64,000 bases of DNA from contig CM029126.1 in the NCBI GenBank assembly GCA_016859345.1, positions 4,602,501 to 4,666,500 on the forward strand, in the 5' to 3' direction. Origin of the DNA: Istiophorus platypterus (Eukaryota; Chordata; Actinopteri; Istiophoriformes; Istiophoridae). Shown here piece by piece: positions 1-10,740 of this stretch. Within the stretch, counting starts at the first letter, position 1. Every line of letters begins with the position of its first letter. The position numbers and the translations under genes were made by a program. The notes under the pieces were generated by a model, which saw nothing but the letters and a program-made list of their open reading frames with translations, did no database searches and was not told the origin of the DNA.

Positions 1-714
1 AAGGATTTAACTCGAAAAATGAAAACATCCTTCAAGCCAGAAAAGTGTGAAGTGCTGACAATAAACGCTTCCACATCTGCATCAAATCTGCGCAGCTACA
101 TTCGCCGCTCATTTATCTCATCTAGTTCCCATGGACACGCGCTGGAGCGGTGATCGTTCGTTGTCGTGTATTTATCTCGGGTCCCTTGGGGCCCGCGGAT
201 GGCCCCGCAAATTCTCCGGTCGGATCGCTGGAGCTGCGTCCGATCTAATCCAAAACATTTGCCCCGACTCTTGGCGTTCGCGACTGGTCTGATTCACGTG
301 TAATCGATATCCCATCATGTCCGGAAAAAGAAAGAAAAAAAAAAGGTCCTCGGCGGAGGGTCGGCGACTGGTAATCTCGCATTCACCGGCGTTTGATGCC
401 CCCCCCCCTCCCATTACCGTTAATACAAAACAGCTAAAACAAGATAACTGCAACCATATGACTGCCAGTCCGGATGAAGGGCCCGTGCACAGGGGGCCCC
501 CCTCTCCGAAAAAAAAAGAAGCATTTTAAAAACGACGTCGTCTCAGTTGCAAGACAGAAAAAAATAAACCGGAGGAAGGTGACACCTTTAATGACCAATG
601 ATTGCTGGAAAAATGAGAGCAAAATGTAAACAATGTGAAATAATAACAGCCCTATTATTTTCCTTTGATTTTTTGTGAATCTTTGGTGTCGACGGCGGTG
701 GAATGTGACCAAGT
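1..714. other. non-coding unique sequence
   Basis: No coding, RNA or repeat feature is recognised here. The stretch has a C10 run at 399-408, an A-rich tract near 328-343 and T-rich sequence near 660. Open frames on both strands are short, overlap each other and match no domain I know. Confidence 0.6.
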
Positions 715-1260
715 CCGTTTACTCAACTACAAAGTGGAAGTACTCGCAGTTTTCTTAAGTACTTCAACTTTATGCTCATTATTGCTTCTACTCCACTTCA
801 GCTCGGAGGGAAATAATTGCACCTTTTAACCCCACTACACTTATTCCACTGCTTTGGTGACTGTAGGAGTTTAAGATTTTCACATGCAACTACGTGATGA
901 GCTCGTAAAATATGACGTAAAACGTCATAAAACGTCCACCAAAACCAAGTATGACAGGAAAATGCTCGTTACACATTAGTGCATCAGTATAAATATCCAG
1001 TAGTAAACACATGATACAATATCATTCACAGGAATCGTTTTTCTGAATAAGGAGCAGTTTCAGTACATTTTGCCTAAGTGATGCTTTCAAAAGGGACTTT
1101 TACTATTTATGGAGTTTGTTTTTTTTTAATTGAAGAATTACTTTACTTAAGCAAAGGACAAAGATGGAGGACGTACTAAGCTCATTTACTCGAGTGAAAG
1201 CGGTAACGCCACAGTGCAGAAATACCCTGTTACATGTGAACGCCCTGCAAAAGTGCTCTC
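715..1260. repeat. degraded teleost interspersed repeat of the 'tacttaagtac' type
   Basis: The segment resembles a very common fish repeat built around alternating 'acttaagtac' and 'actccactaca' motifs. Near the left side there is 'ttaagtacttcaactttatg' followed by a 'ctactccactt' block. The middle has 'cattagtgcatcagtataaa'. The right side has 'acagtgcagaaatacc' followed by 'ctgttacatgtgaacgccct', the antisense of the usual terminal motif. The two ends are roughly inverted relative to each other, so the family itself is partly palindromic. There is no open reading frame, so it is non-autonomous. I recognise the family by its consensus motifs only and do not assign it to a transposon class. 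Boundaries are approximate. Confidence 0.6.
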
Positions 1261-1514
1261 AACGCAGGACGGTCCATTTCAGAACGATACGAAGCACATT
1301 AATGGATTATAATTACTGACACATCAGTGTGTTGGTGTCACTTACACATTATCTGATCTCAATTTATAATGGTATTCGATCGTTTTATGCGTGATCAGAA
1401 AAATGCAAAAATAACTGGTGGTGAATAGACTCACATGATAAAAGTAGCGCAGGACGAAGTGCAATATTTACCTCTGATATGAAGTGAGACAGAAATATCA
1501 TGCAGCAGAAAATG

Positions 1515-1516
<2 letters not shown>

Positions 1517-1568
<52 letters not shown>
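1517..1568. repeat. (TA)26 microsatellite
   Basis: Fifty-two bases of uninterrupted TA. Likely polymorphic and able to extrude a cruciform. Confidence 0.97.
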
Positions 1569-1569
<1 letters not shown>

Positions 1570-1691
1570 CTGAAAATTGTACTGAAGTAGATTAATTGAG
1601 TAGTTGCATTGAGTTAGATTCCATCCCTGGTGAGAGGGATCTGAATGCCTCCTCCCCCGCCAGTTAATAAGATACATGGTTTCCACAGTGA

Positions 1692-1734
1692 CCCCCCCCC
1701 CCCCACACACACACACACACACTCACTCACTCAT
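1692..1734. repeat. compound C13-(CA)n-(CTCA)n microsatellite
   Basis: A run of 13 C (1692-1704) leads without a break into about nine CA units and then into 'actcactcactc'. It is one of several C-run/CA compounds in the window. Confidence 0.95.
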
Positions 1735-1960
1735 TGTTCCTCAGATCACGCGGCGGCTGCAACTCTCCCCTCCAGAGGTGAAATCCCGCGCCATGAACGC
1801 GAAGCCGCGGTGCCGCCGGGAGCCGGGGGCCTCCGCCGCTGGGGGCCTCTGCCGCCGGAGGCCTCCGCCGCCGGAGACTAACGAGGCGGTAACGGAGGTA
1901 ACGGCTCACGGGAAGCGCCGCTCCGTCCCGGAGTCGGCACCTAAACCGGGCGAGGGATGA
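1735..1960. other. CpG-rich patch
   Basis: GC-rich sequence with many CpG dinucleotides and GCCGCCGG-like blocks around 1800-1880. It could be a small CpG island, but no TATA-like element, exon or splice signal is convincing beside it. Confidence 0.35.
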
Positions 1961-2633
1961 ATTCGTTCCATAACCGGCTCATGGTGGGAAACCAACTCCT
2001 CCCGGGTGAAATTTCAGTTAAATAGTATTTACTTAAATGAAAATAAATACAGCAAAAAAAAACCCTGTGGGATGATTGCTGGGGAGATCAATGGAACACA
2101 CACACAAAGGCTCTGTCTGTGGTTGCATGCAGCTCTTGTCTTGTTTACAAAGAAACCCATTGCGCCGAGGATGTTCGGGGGGTTTTTCCGTTTTTTTTGT
2201 TGTTTTTTTTTTTTTTACGTGAAATTTTATAGCCTGACAACTGGCCACGGCGTCCCAGAGATGCGTGTTGCGGCGGCAACGGGTCGGAGGCCGCGAGGGC
2301 GTCGCCGTTTGCATCGCCTGAAAAACGAGGCGCGACTCGTTACACGGATCAAAGGCCGAAAAAAACAAAACCAAAACATATCTCCGATTTGGATTTTTGT
2401 GGAAGAAAACCAGGACCGTGGTGAGAACGGTGACGTTCCCTCCCGTCCTGTCATCAAAGCTCATCACAGCGTAGATCAGCCCTGTCTAATTTACAAGTAA
2501 CCCACCGGCGTGAAGCGTGAGAAAGAGAGAGTAGACAGGCAGGTGTAGCCGGAAATACTTGCCGCCTTCCGCGGAATAAGTACAGTACGTAAAGAAATAA
2601 CAGGTTTGGGGAGGAGGGAGAGGCTGGGAGCCT
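1961..2633. other. non-coding unique sequence with T-rich tract
   Basis: Contains T/G-rich homopolymer stretches at 2183-2217. The open frames on both strands here are mutual shadows rich in Phe or Lys, caused by the T tract. No feature is recognised. Confidence 0.55.
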
Positions 2634-2650
2634 GGGGGGGGGGGGGGGGG
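2634..2650. repeat. G17 homopolymer
   Basis: Seventeen consecutive G. Long G runs are prone to slippage and can form G-quadruplex-like structures. Confidence 0.95.
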
Positions 2651-2689
2651 TGTCAGAGAGAGGCGGATGAGGAAGTAGCGTGAGCGGCT

Positions 2690-2960
2690 TTCAAGCCCTG
2701 AGTCCCCGGTTGCGACTTTCGGGAGGAGTCGTCGTCCCTACGGGTCGCTCCTCCCCAGCAAGAGAAAATAGATTCATTCTCCCGCGGGAGGCGGAGAACG
2801 ATCCCGGGAAACGGAACCGGAACCGTTCCACCGCGGAGCAGCCTCCCGGTCGTGAGCTTGGCTCACTTCGCTCGATCCGTGGCTACGACCCGACCCGACC
2901 CGACGCGTGAGAAGAGGCGGGGGCCCGGGGTCTGCTTCAAGAGCGGCGTCGTTTGAGTTG
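2690..2960. other. CpG-rich patch
   Basis: Dense CpG with a short tandem 'cgaccc' block (three copies near 2887-2904). All frames are open for much of the length simply because the sequence is GC-rich. Possible CpG island; no promoter element can be assigned. Confidence 0.35.
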
Positions 2961-3864
2961 ATGCTGTGATTTTAGCGGCGCAGAGTCACGACACAACTGG
3001 TGGCAATTGATGAAATGACCACAAACCATCTGACAAACAATGAGTATGGGGCCCCTCAGGGTCTGGGGCCCCAGGGCACTTGAACCTGCCAATAACGCTC
3101 TATTTTTTCCTTTATCCTAACTTTTTTCTTTACAGTTTTGACATTTATCAGTGGGTGAAAAATTCCAGGAAAACCTCGATTTTTCTGGCCAAATTTCATG
3201 TGACCTAAAATTCTAACCCAGATACAACAAAGACCCAGGCTTGTTGAGAGAGAACGCGGGAGGAGGCTGCGATGGTAAACTTTATTATTTTAGGACTTTG
3301 ACGGTGGCCATTCAAAACAGGTGTTAACACTTTTACCTTTTCACTATTGGGTTACACGTGTCACATTGTCGTTTTTGTTTGGCTTGGCTGCCCCCCCCAC
3401 CACTGCCTGACCGCATGCCCGCCCGCCCGCCGGCCCGACAACGTGCCACCCCCCCGAGGGGGCTCGCCCTGCCGGGGAAGGGCGCCTGACGCGACCGCCG
3501 CCACGCAGCCAACGGCCACACTGCTCGCCTTTGGTGGAACGATCGGCAGAATCCCTCTTGGCCTTTTAATAAAGACCCAGCTCTTTAGTCAACACCCCTG
3601 TATTTAATACATTGTTTTTTGTTTTTGTTTTCCCCTTTTCTTTGTTGTGAATGACAACTGAGTTATTTATCATCTTTGCAGTGTCACTTGATCCAGCTAT
3701 AGTTACTTATCAGACAGTTTGTCATCTCATTTTTAGATGTGTTTAGATCAAAACAGATCAATTGATGAATTCTGGGACGGTTCTGCCGCCGCTGAGCCTG
3801 CGTTTCGAACGGCGCCCGGTGTCGGCTCAGCTCTGGCGGGAGAGCGTGAGCTGCCACTGTCACA
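2961..3864. other. non-coding unique sequence
   Basis: AT-rich to 3340, then a C-rich, CpG-containing stretch (3390-3530), then T-rich sequence. No gene or repeat is recognised. Confidence 0.5.
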
Positions 3865-3931
3865 GCCACCGCCGCTGCTGCCGCCACCGCCGCCACCGCC
3901 GCCACCGCTGCCACCGCTGCCACCGCCGCCC
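3865..3931. repeat. imperfect (CCGCCA)n/(CCGCTG)n tract
   Basis: About eleven imperfect hexamers of CCGCCA/CCGCTG type. It translates to poly-Pro on the plus strand and an Ala/Val tract on the minus strand, which explains the open frames over it. I see no flanking coding signal. Confidence 0.85.
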
Positions 3932-4539
3932 TCGTTCTAATGAAGGTCTTTCTGGATTGCCCTCCACAGTCATTAGATCAGCATAATAAAGGGACTCCGG
4001 CCAGTGTGAGAGGCGGGGGGGGGCTACTTGTGGTGTGATAGACAGCGACCTATGAGGCCTACACGTGAATGGGGGGGGTTGAATTCACTTCCTCGGTCTG
4101 TCTCTGGCAGGCCCCAAGGTCACGTCTGCTCACTGCCGAGGAGGCTTTTGTGATGGAAATCCTGTGGATAAGGTTTAACCCCTGGAACAATCCAAAACCT
4201 GGTCCTCCATGTTCGCCAGCCCCCCCCCCCCGAGTCACCCCTGCTCCAATCCAGAAGCAATAGGCTGCGAGTCCCGTGGCGGATCCCCCGTTATTGGACC
4301 TGCCTGCTGCTTGGACGGATAAGTGCTAAGTGTGCTTGAGTGGGGTGACATTGTTTTCTTTAGATCTGACACAGATGTTGCAGTGAGAAAGAAGGGATGG
4401 GGGGGGGGGTGAGGAGGGGGGGTGAAAAGAGGAAACAGAAAAGAAGAGAGGGAGAGAATGAGACCCATCTGCAGGGTTGTCCATGGATGATCGCTTCACA
4501 TGCAATTGACTTTTGCACTGAAATTAAGCCAACAATGAT
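3932..4539. other. non-coding unique sequence with G/C runs
   Basis: Contains short G runs near 4015-4025 and 4070-4077, a C10 run near 4220, and a G-rich tract at 4399-4423. No gene is recognised. Confidence 0.5.
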
Positions 4540-4606
4540 AAAAAAAGAAAGAAAGAAAGAAAGAAAAAGAAAAAAGGAAAAGAAAAAAGAAAAGAAAAAA
4601 GAAAAG
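4540..4606. repeat. polypurine (GAAA)n-type tract
   Basis: An uninterrupted A/G strand of about 65 bases built from GAAA and GAAAA units. The complementary strand is pure pyrimidine, so triplex (H-DNA) formation is possible. Confidence 0.9.
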
Positions 4607-4943
4607 CATGTAATTTTTGATTAGCTCCGATCTTCCCGGTGCCAGGATGACTCACTCGGGAGCAAAACTTGGGAACTTGGAAACGCTCGAAAAAAACTTC
4701 GGGATCAACAAACCCTCGAGTTCCCCAGAGAGGTTAAAGTTTGTTACTGTTTATTACTGTCAGCCCCCCCCCCCCGAAAAAGCCTCTGAGCTGCAAGGGG
4801 GGGTAAAAAAAAACCCCAAAACCAAACCATGGACGCCCTGATATCCTGCGCTACGGACTCCAGAACGCGAACCGGCCCCACGTCCTGACGCTCTCTCTTT
4901 TTCTTTTTTTCTTTTTCATTTTTCCTCCTTTCGTGTCCGAGAG

Positions 4944-4984
4944 CGCCGTTGACCTCGCCGTTGACCTCACCGTTCATCTCGCCA
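4944..4984. repeat. 12-bp minisatellite, about 3.4 copies
   Basis: Unit 'cgccgttgacct' occurs at 4944 and 4956. A diverged third copy is at 4968 and a partial fourth starts at 4980. It yields the repeated N-G-E-V peptide seen on the minus strand, which is not evidence of coding. Confidence 0.85.
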
Positions 4985-5542
4985 TGCCGTTCTGCTGATT
5001 CACCATGACCTCACCCTCCTTCCTCCGCACACAGTGATCCGATTTGACCGGGCTGCGAACCGCGAGGTCGACCGCGGGACGTCTAAGAAATAAGTAAAGA
5101 AACAAGCGAAACAAACAATAACAATGAATAAATAAAACCCCCAAAACCTGAAGACGTGAACTGCTTCGGACGCGCTAACAATGCTAACAGGCCGACACTG
5201 ACGGCGTCAAAGGAGCGAGGGATGTTTACCGTTTCGTTTCGGTGCGTTGCCATGACAACATGACAAAGCGCGACTGAAGCCATTTCTTTTTTCAGGTAAA
5301 CTCTGACTCAAAGGTTGGAACGATTTAGACCTCGTCCTTAGGGGGAAACGTGACATGTGGGCCAGATTTTTCGCGGTGCGCCCGGAGCCCGGAGCCCATT
5401 ACTTCAGCCATTAAATCTTCAAATTTAATACAGCAGCTTTACCGGCACGAGTTAGGTAAAAGGAAAGGTAGAGTAAATATATTCTATATGAATAAACCCC
5501 TTGGACATGAGAGAAAGCGTCAGCTGCAGTTTTATAAGTATG

Positions 5543-5544
<2 letters not shown>
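4985..5544. other. non-coding unique sequence
   Basis: Mixed composition. A pyrimidine tract with CAG directly followed by GTAA lies at about 5284-5300, so an acceptor and a donor abut with no exon between them. No gene is recognised. Confidence 0.5.

Positions 5545-5581
<37 letters not shown>
5545..5581. repeat. (TG)18 microsatellite
   Basis: Thirty-seven bases of perfect TG, followed by an imperfect 'tctgtgcacacgcatgtgtg' extension. Confidence 0.96.
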
Positions 5582-5582
<1 letters not shown>

Positions 5583-5789
5583 TGTGCACACGCATGTGTG
5601 ACACTTCCTGCCTTTGAACACAAGGTGGGGCTGTGAGACCTCTGCTGGTCGCCAGGCCTCCCGTCCTTCGCGTTCTTCGCCTCTCTCGTGAACGTTTTCA
5701 CCCTCGTCGGTGCCGCCGTCGTCTTAAGGTCTCGGTGGTGGGGGGGGTGATGAAGGCGTGACCTGGGGGGTGGGATGCATGGGCCTTTT

Positions 5790-5858
5790 TTGTGTGTGTG
5801 TGTGTGTGTGTGTGTGGTTGTGTTTGAAAGTGTTTGTTTGAGTGTGTGTGTGTGTGTA
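5790..5858. repeat. GT-rich microsatellite cluster
   Basis: (TG)13 at 5791-5816, then 'tttgtttg'-type spacer, then (GT)8 at 5842-5857. A C14 run follows at about 5903-5916. Confidence 0.9.
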
Positions 5859-6610
5859 ATCCACTGGGTCTTGCTTTGGACCGAGCTCGGTGACGAGGCC
5901 AACCCCCCCCCCCCCCGCCGCCAAAATAAAAGGAAAAAAACAACACAGCACGCCGAGGTTGCTCGGAAACCCGTCGTCATCCTCGGTACGCGCTGGGAAA
6001 AGCTTTGAAGCAGAGCTTCCCTCACAGCGCTGGGAAAAAAAAGAAATGAACTCCCGGCCCGGAGCAGAATCGTTTGATGCTCAATGATCCTTCAAGGCTC
6101 TTAAATTGTTTCGCCAGGTGTAATCGTCCTCCTGAAATGTCACGGCGAGCCGTTCGCGCCTGAGGGGCCTCTGTTCTACCGCGTCGAGTCCTTAACGTCG
6201 GCTACAGGTTGATACGGAGGTGGATTTTGTGCTGGGGGGATGTTGCATTTATCAGGTGATGTCCAGGGCAAAGGGGCACGTTTCCGCGTATCGGCAAATA
6301 AATAGATAAATAAAGGGAAGCAACAAAGAAAGATTATCTTTCGGGAAATCAAAACCCGGCCGGACTTTTGCGCCGACGAGACTTGCCGTCGGGGCCCCGA
6401 CGTTCCCCGGCCCCCCGAGGAAGATTCGACCCAAGTGTTGAATTATCGCCTCCGGTCAGGACAGGAATATTTCCCCCAAGTGGCGGCAAAGGAGAGCTCA
6501 TCCGAGGGTGGCGGGGGTGGGGTGGTCGGGGGATGGGGGGGCTCTCGTGGCCGCCTTGTTCTATTTCAGGGTCAATCATGTGAAACATCCTTCTTTCTTT
6601 CTTTTTTTTT
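5859..6610. other. non-coding sequence with C14 run and G-rich segment
   Basis: Contains the C run near 5903, CpG-rich sequence at 6360-6420 and a G-rich stretch at 6505-6542. It ends in a polypyrimidine tract (about 6589-6610). No gene is recognised. Confidence 0.45.
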
Positions 6611-6690
6611 CAGATGGACTCGCTCCAGTTCGCTCCGAGCCAGAGACTTTGTCGGGGGCAGAGAAAATAAAATGAGTCAACACTTCCTTT
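6611..6690 (+). other. candidate terminal exon-like segment
   Basis: A long pyrimidine tract (6589-6610) ends in CAG (6611-6613), a strong-looking splice acceptor. It is followed immediately by ATG and 18 codons to TAA (6668-6670). An AATAAA hexamer overlaps that stop (6666-6671). A last exon of a short transcript would look like this, but acceptor-like tracts are frequent in T-rich vertebrate DNA and the peptide is not recognised. Confidence 0.12.
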
Positions 6691-8193
6691 ATTGCAATTA
6701 AGGGGGGGGGGGTCATGTTGCTATTATCCCAACTTAGACATATGGTTTGTAACTTTTCTTTTCTTTTCTCATGCAGCTCCATTAGCAGAATTAACGAAGC
6801 CTTTTCTGTGTTTCCTCATCTTTAATGCGTCCAGGAAGCAGGTTTATGGGGCTCGCGTGCCGTTTTTTCATCAGCAACCCGATTTGTTTTGTCATTGTTG
6901 TTGTTATGTTTTTGTTTTGTTTCTTTTTTTTTAATCCGCCGGGCTCCGACACCGCCCGACTACCGGGAGATTCCCTTCGGCGTTTCTGGCCGGTCGGCGC
7001 CTGTGATGGAGCAGCTGGGTGCTGGACGCGAAAAAACCGCTGACCTCGTCGCTCGGCGTCCCGGTCCAGCGAAAGAAAAAAAAAACAAAACCAAAACCAT
7101 CTGTCGCGCTCGCATCATGGTGATTTATCCCATTGTTTGGCCTCCAGAACAGATTTTTCTTTTTTACAAGTGGAAGTTTTAAAAGCGCGGTAAGAGTTCA
7201 TCCAGAAAGATTGTTTTTCGTATCATACCTTAACATATTTATGCATTACTTCCTGCGCTGTCTGCCCTGTCAGCTGGCGTTCCCACTTCTCTAATCCACC
7301 TTGATTTAACCATCGCGCCATCAGCGTCAAACTTTCAAAAAAAACATAAAAACGACAAAAAACATAAAAACGACCCGGAGAAAAGCCCCGACTCCGTCAT
7401 TTCATCACTTCTCCTTGACACGCTCCACTTCCCCGCCACCTGTTTTCTTCAGAGCCGGCACCGAGTCGTGACTCAGCCCCACGTCCCGGCCGGCCGGAAT
7501 CCCGCTCCAGGTGCAGGGTGGAGGCCAACCGGGCCAAGAACAGCACATCTAGGCCTTCACCACCGCCACCGACTGCCAGCAGGCTCGGCTGGTGGGAAAG
7601 TCGCCTACTGGCTTCACAGGGTTTTTCTTTTTTTTTTTTTTTGGATACTAATTTTTCATCAGATTACTGCCCTGAAGTTACGCTTTCCCTGTACCGAGAA
7701 AAAAAAGGTTTTATATTCATCGCTGAAAAAGATGGATTCAGCATCCAACCCCAGGTGCAGGACAAGAGACGGCGACAATGGAAAAGGAGAAACTGTTCAC
7801 ACACTGACATTTGCAAGACTAAAAAGTTTTGGTTTTTTTGTAATAAAATGCCACGTTTCTTGTATACAGAAAGAAAAAAAAGAGAAAGACAGGCCCACCT
7901 ACAACATGAGATCACCCCCGTCTGCTGCGTACAAGGAAAGCACATAGTGTCCTGGGAGCGTAGCCCATGAGGGACATGTAGTACAAAACCAAAAAACAAC
8001 TTTGGTTCCGATATATTTGTAATTGAAAAAAACAAGTTTCTGTGTATTTTCCTTTTTTCCTGTCACCCGTGCCAGCAGCTGTCGTTTAGCAGCGTTGCAT
8101 CGTGGCTTGGCTGCCGGGACACCGGGGCGCCGACTCCCTCAAGTCCACCCAGAGGCAGGACAGAGCCGCTGGCGTCACCCCCCATAAACCCCG
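6691..8193. other. non-coding unique sequence with a 17-bp direct repeat
   Basis: AT-rich with many A and T runs. Two adjacent copies of 'aaaaacataaaaacgac' occur at about 7338-7373. Overlapping open frames at 7468-7970 cross several homopolymers and lack any recognisable domain, so I treat them as chance. Confidence 0.5.
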
Positions 8194-8289
8194 GTGGCGT
8201 CCGGGAGTGGCGTCCGGGAGTGGTGTCCGGGAGTGGCGTCCGGGAGTGGCGTCCAGGAGTGGCGTCCGGGAGTGGCGTCTGGGAGTGGC
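8194..8289. repeat. 13-bp minisatellite, 7.3 copies
   Basis: The unit 'gtggcgtccggga' starts at 8194, 8207, 8220, 8233, 8246, 8259 and 8272, with a partial copy at 8285. Single-base variants distinguish copies. Because 13 is not a multiple of three, its translation cycles through frames, which argues against a coding role. Confidence 0.95.
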
Positions 8290-8606
8290 CCAGCGATCAG
8301 GGGAAACGCAGTGGCGTGCAGTATTATAAACTTTTGCAGCATTTGAAATTGAAATCTGCCCGTTGACGCCAGCGACGCCGCCTTTAGTGGGCTTTGGTCT
8401 GTGCAGAGCTCAGGTCTCACACAGTCTTGACAAATCAACAATGGTTAGAACCCTTTTGTCTCCAGGTTGTTCCGGGTTCCCTTTTTTTTCCACGACTTCT
8501 ACCGTGTTCGTGCCTCTGTTACGTTGGTTCACTATCTCCAACTTCTTGCAGCTATAATCATTTCGGGTACGTTCTTTTTGGCCTGGTGTCCGCGTGCCGG
8601 ACAGAG

Positions 8607-8656
8607 AAGCGGATCCAAGCGGTTCCGAGCGGATCCGAGCGGATCCAAGCAGATGC
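8607..8656. repeat. 10-bp minisatellite, 5 copies
   Basis: Unit 'aagcggatcc' / 'gagcggatcc', five near-identical copies containing BamHI-like GGATCC cores. It lies 318 bp from the 13-bp minisatellite. Confidence 0.92.
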
Positions 8657-9067
8657 CACGCGTTTCACAGAAAAGCTGTAAAACGACCGGTTGGAGCGGA
8701 GCTCGCTCAATTCTCGTCAGATAAAGAAAAAAAAGAAACCCACTGAGGAATTACCTTCCCAGCGACGACTCTTCAATAGGGTCATTTCGGTCCTGCGGCT
8801 GGGGGGGGGAGGATTCGCTGCCTGGCGAGGGTGGGACGGGTCGGACCCGGCTTTACTGGGAACTGATGTTCAGGGCATTTTATTTATTTGTTTATTTATT
8901 GTTTTGGTCGCTTCCCGGGATGCGGCGTGCACGTCTTGGCGGCAGCGGGAGAACAATCAATCAGAGGCGGTTCAAACACAATCAGCCTTGTTGCGCCGAG
9001 GAGCCGCGTCGAACTCCTCGCCAATTACTGACACAATCGCACCTGATTGCCCAGTGTGTGTTTTTGA
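8657..9067. other. non-coding unique sequence
   Basis: Moderately CpG-rich, with a G9 run near 8802-8810 and a TTTA-type stretch near 8880-8900. No gene is recognised. Confidence 0.5.
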
Positions 9068-9113
9068 GTGTGTGTGTGTGCGTGTGTCTGAGAGAGAGAG
9101 AGAGAGAGAGAGA
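9068..9113. repeat. compound (TG)n(GA)n microsatellite
   Basis: Interrupted TG repeat to 9087, then (AG)12 at about 9090-9113. Confidence 0.95.
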
Positions 9114-10587
9114 CACCCGAAGTGTTTAGATGAAGCAGAACACACGCACAGCAAAACTTGTGTAGTTCTATTTTATTTTTTTTCCTTTCAAGCCGAGTGA
9201 TATTTTTATTATTTTTTTTCCACGGGTTATTTTCATACCGCTACCACCAGATGTTTCTCTTTTTCCCCTCTCTTATTTGTTATGCCCCCCCGCCGCCCCC
9301 GCCGCCGTACGCTTTGGCAGCGCAGGTGCTTTTACGGGCCAATGATAAGAGCTGCAGCGGTGACTGTAATCGAGAGTGAGGGAGACAGAGCGCCGCCGCC
9401 ATCCGGGGCTATTCGTTTGTACTCACGGGGCCGTTTTAAACAGGTTAACATCCAGATTCCAGACGTCCTCTATGTCTCTCTGTCTCTCTGTCTCTCTCTC
9501 TGCCCCCCTGCCCAATTGTAAAACATTAATAAATTTGCTTTGTTTGTGGTTCATTTTTTTTAAAGCAAACACATGCTGCAGCCTTATGATTTGCATCATC
9601 CCTGCAGCCTAAACAAGCGGTAGAAAAGTGTTTCAGGAAACGCTCGCGGTGCCCCAGCCGCCCCCCCCCCCCGCCCCCGCCTGGCCCCCCCGGCTCGCTG
9701 GGCAGAGATTAATGGTTTGTTTGCGTTCGCCACGTGCCGTTCGCCACCACCGCTGTCCCTGGCAACACACTCCGCCGCATACGTAGGGGAACATATGTCG
9801 TAATGGAAGTCGTGTATGAATGGAGACGTGGTCGCCCCTGGGGGGGCTGCTGTGTTGACTGGGGGGGGGGTGAACAGATGGAACGCTGAGGCACCAAAGG
9901 GCCTTTTATGCTGATGGTACAGTTTGTTTTTCTTTTTTTATGTGTTTAGCGTCCGACCCCTGAACAGTAGTGGAGACTTGCCAGTGCCGGACAAAAGGCG
10001 ATGCTGTAATGTGTCGGCGACGGGGATGTGCAAACGGAAAAAGAGGAACATCAAGGCGACACTCCGCCTGGGGCCCGGGACGACTCGGCGCCATCCGAAC
10101 CTCACGCAGGACCGTTCGAAGTTCAGGACGATCTCAGACGGAGACCTGGGCTCTGCGAACCGCGAGCGGCTCGTCACGGGTGGGACAGCAGCCCAAACGG
10201 TCACTCGAGGTTAAATCAGCGCCGGGGCTATTTGTTTAAGACGTGGTGACGGCGTGACGGCCTGATGGCATGGTTTGTTCGCTTTTTTTTTTGTTTGTCT
10301 GCACCCAAGCATCGCATGCCGGGATTATTGACAAGCGGAAGCAGTTATCTATGCACCGCTGCTGTCATGGTCACTAACGTTGCACCATGTGCGATCTATT
10401 ACTGTCTCGTTATCTTTAACAACCATGTAAGTGCGAGAAAATGGCCCAAACTGAGGTTATCTTATCGATTTTCTTACCTGCACACAACCCCAGCGGTGAA
10501 ATAAATGAATAGATGGCTATTTGAAGTTTTAAGTCCAGTTCTAGGGTGAAAAACACTGATTCTCTGTGACACAGAGGGATTAAATGA
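9114..10587. other. non-coding unique sequence with CpG-rich parts
   Basis: T-rich at 9165-9230, CpG and C-run rich at 9280-9320 and 9655-9700, and a G run near 9862. Sequence at 9950-10220 is CpG-dense and open in several frames on both strands, which is expected of its composition. No domain is recognised. Confidence 0.5.
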
Positions 10588-10740
10588 ATCACTTACCAGT
10601 TTATTAGGTACAGCCAGATAGAAACTAATGCAGAATAACACACTGCAATAAATCCTCCCTTCATGAGGATTAGAATGTTCAGTTTGTTTTAATTCTGCTT
10701 AAGAGGGTGTTGATTTAATTTTGATTTATTTCATTTTAAC
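10588..10740 (+). repeat. teleost interspersed repeat relic ('cagtttattaggtac' type)
   Basis: Contains 'ccagtttattaggtacagcc', then 'aaactaatgcagaataacac', a 'gcaataaatcctcccttcat' block, and 'aatgttcagtttg' plus 'gagggtgttgattt'. These follow in order the blocks of a widespread short non-coding fish repeat. I name it by motif only. Boundaries are approximate. Confidence 0.5.

Noticed and set aside
2183..2217. Poly(T) as the reverse tail of a processed pseudogene
   Set aside because: The flanking sequence shows no coding similarity or target duplication; T/A runs are common throughout the window.
5411..6025. 204-codon minus-strand open frame
   Set aside because: Spans two CA/GT microsatellites and a C run. 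The peptide is His/Thr repeats joined by unrelated stretches.
8194..8289. CRISPR-like spaced repeats
   Set aside because: The units are contiguous without spacers and the sequence is vertebrate; it is a minisatellite.
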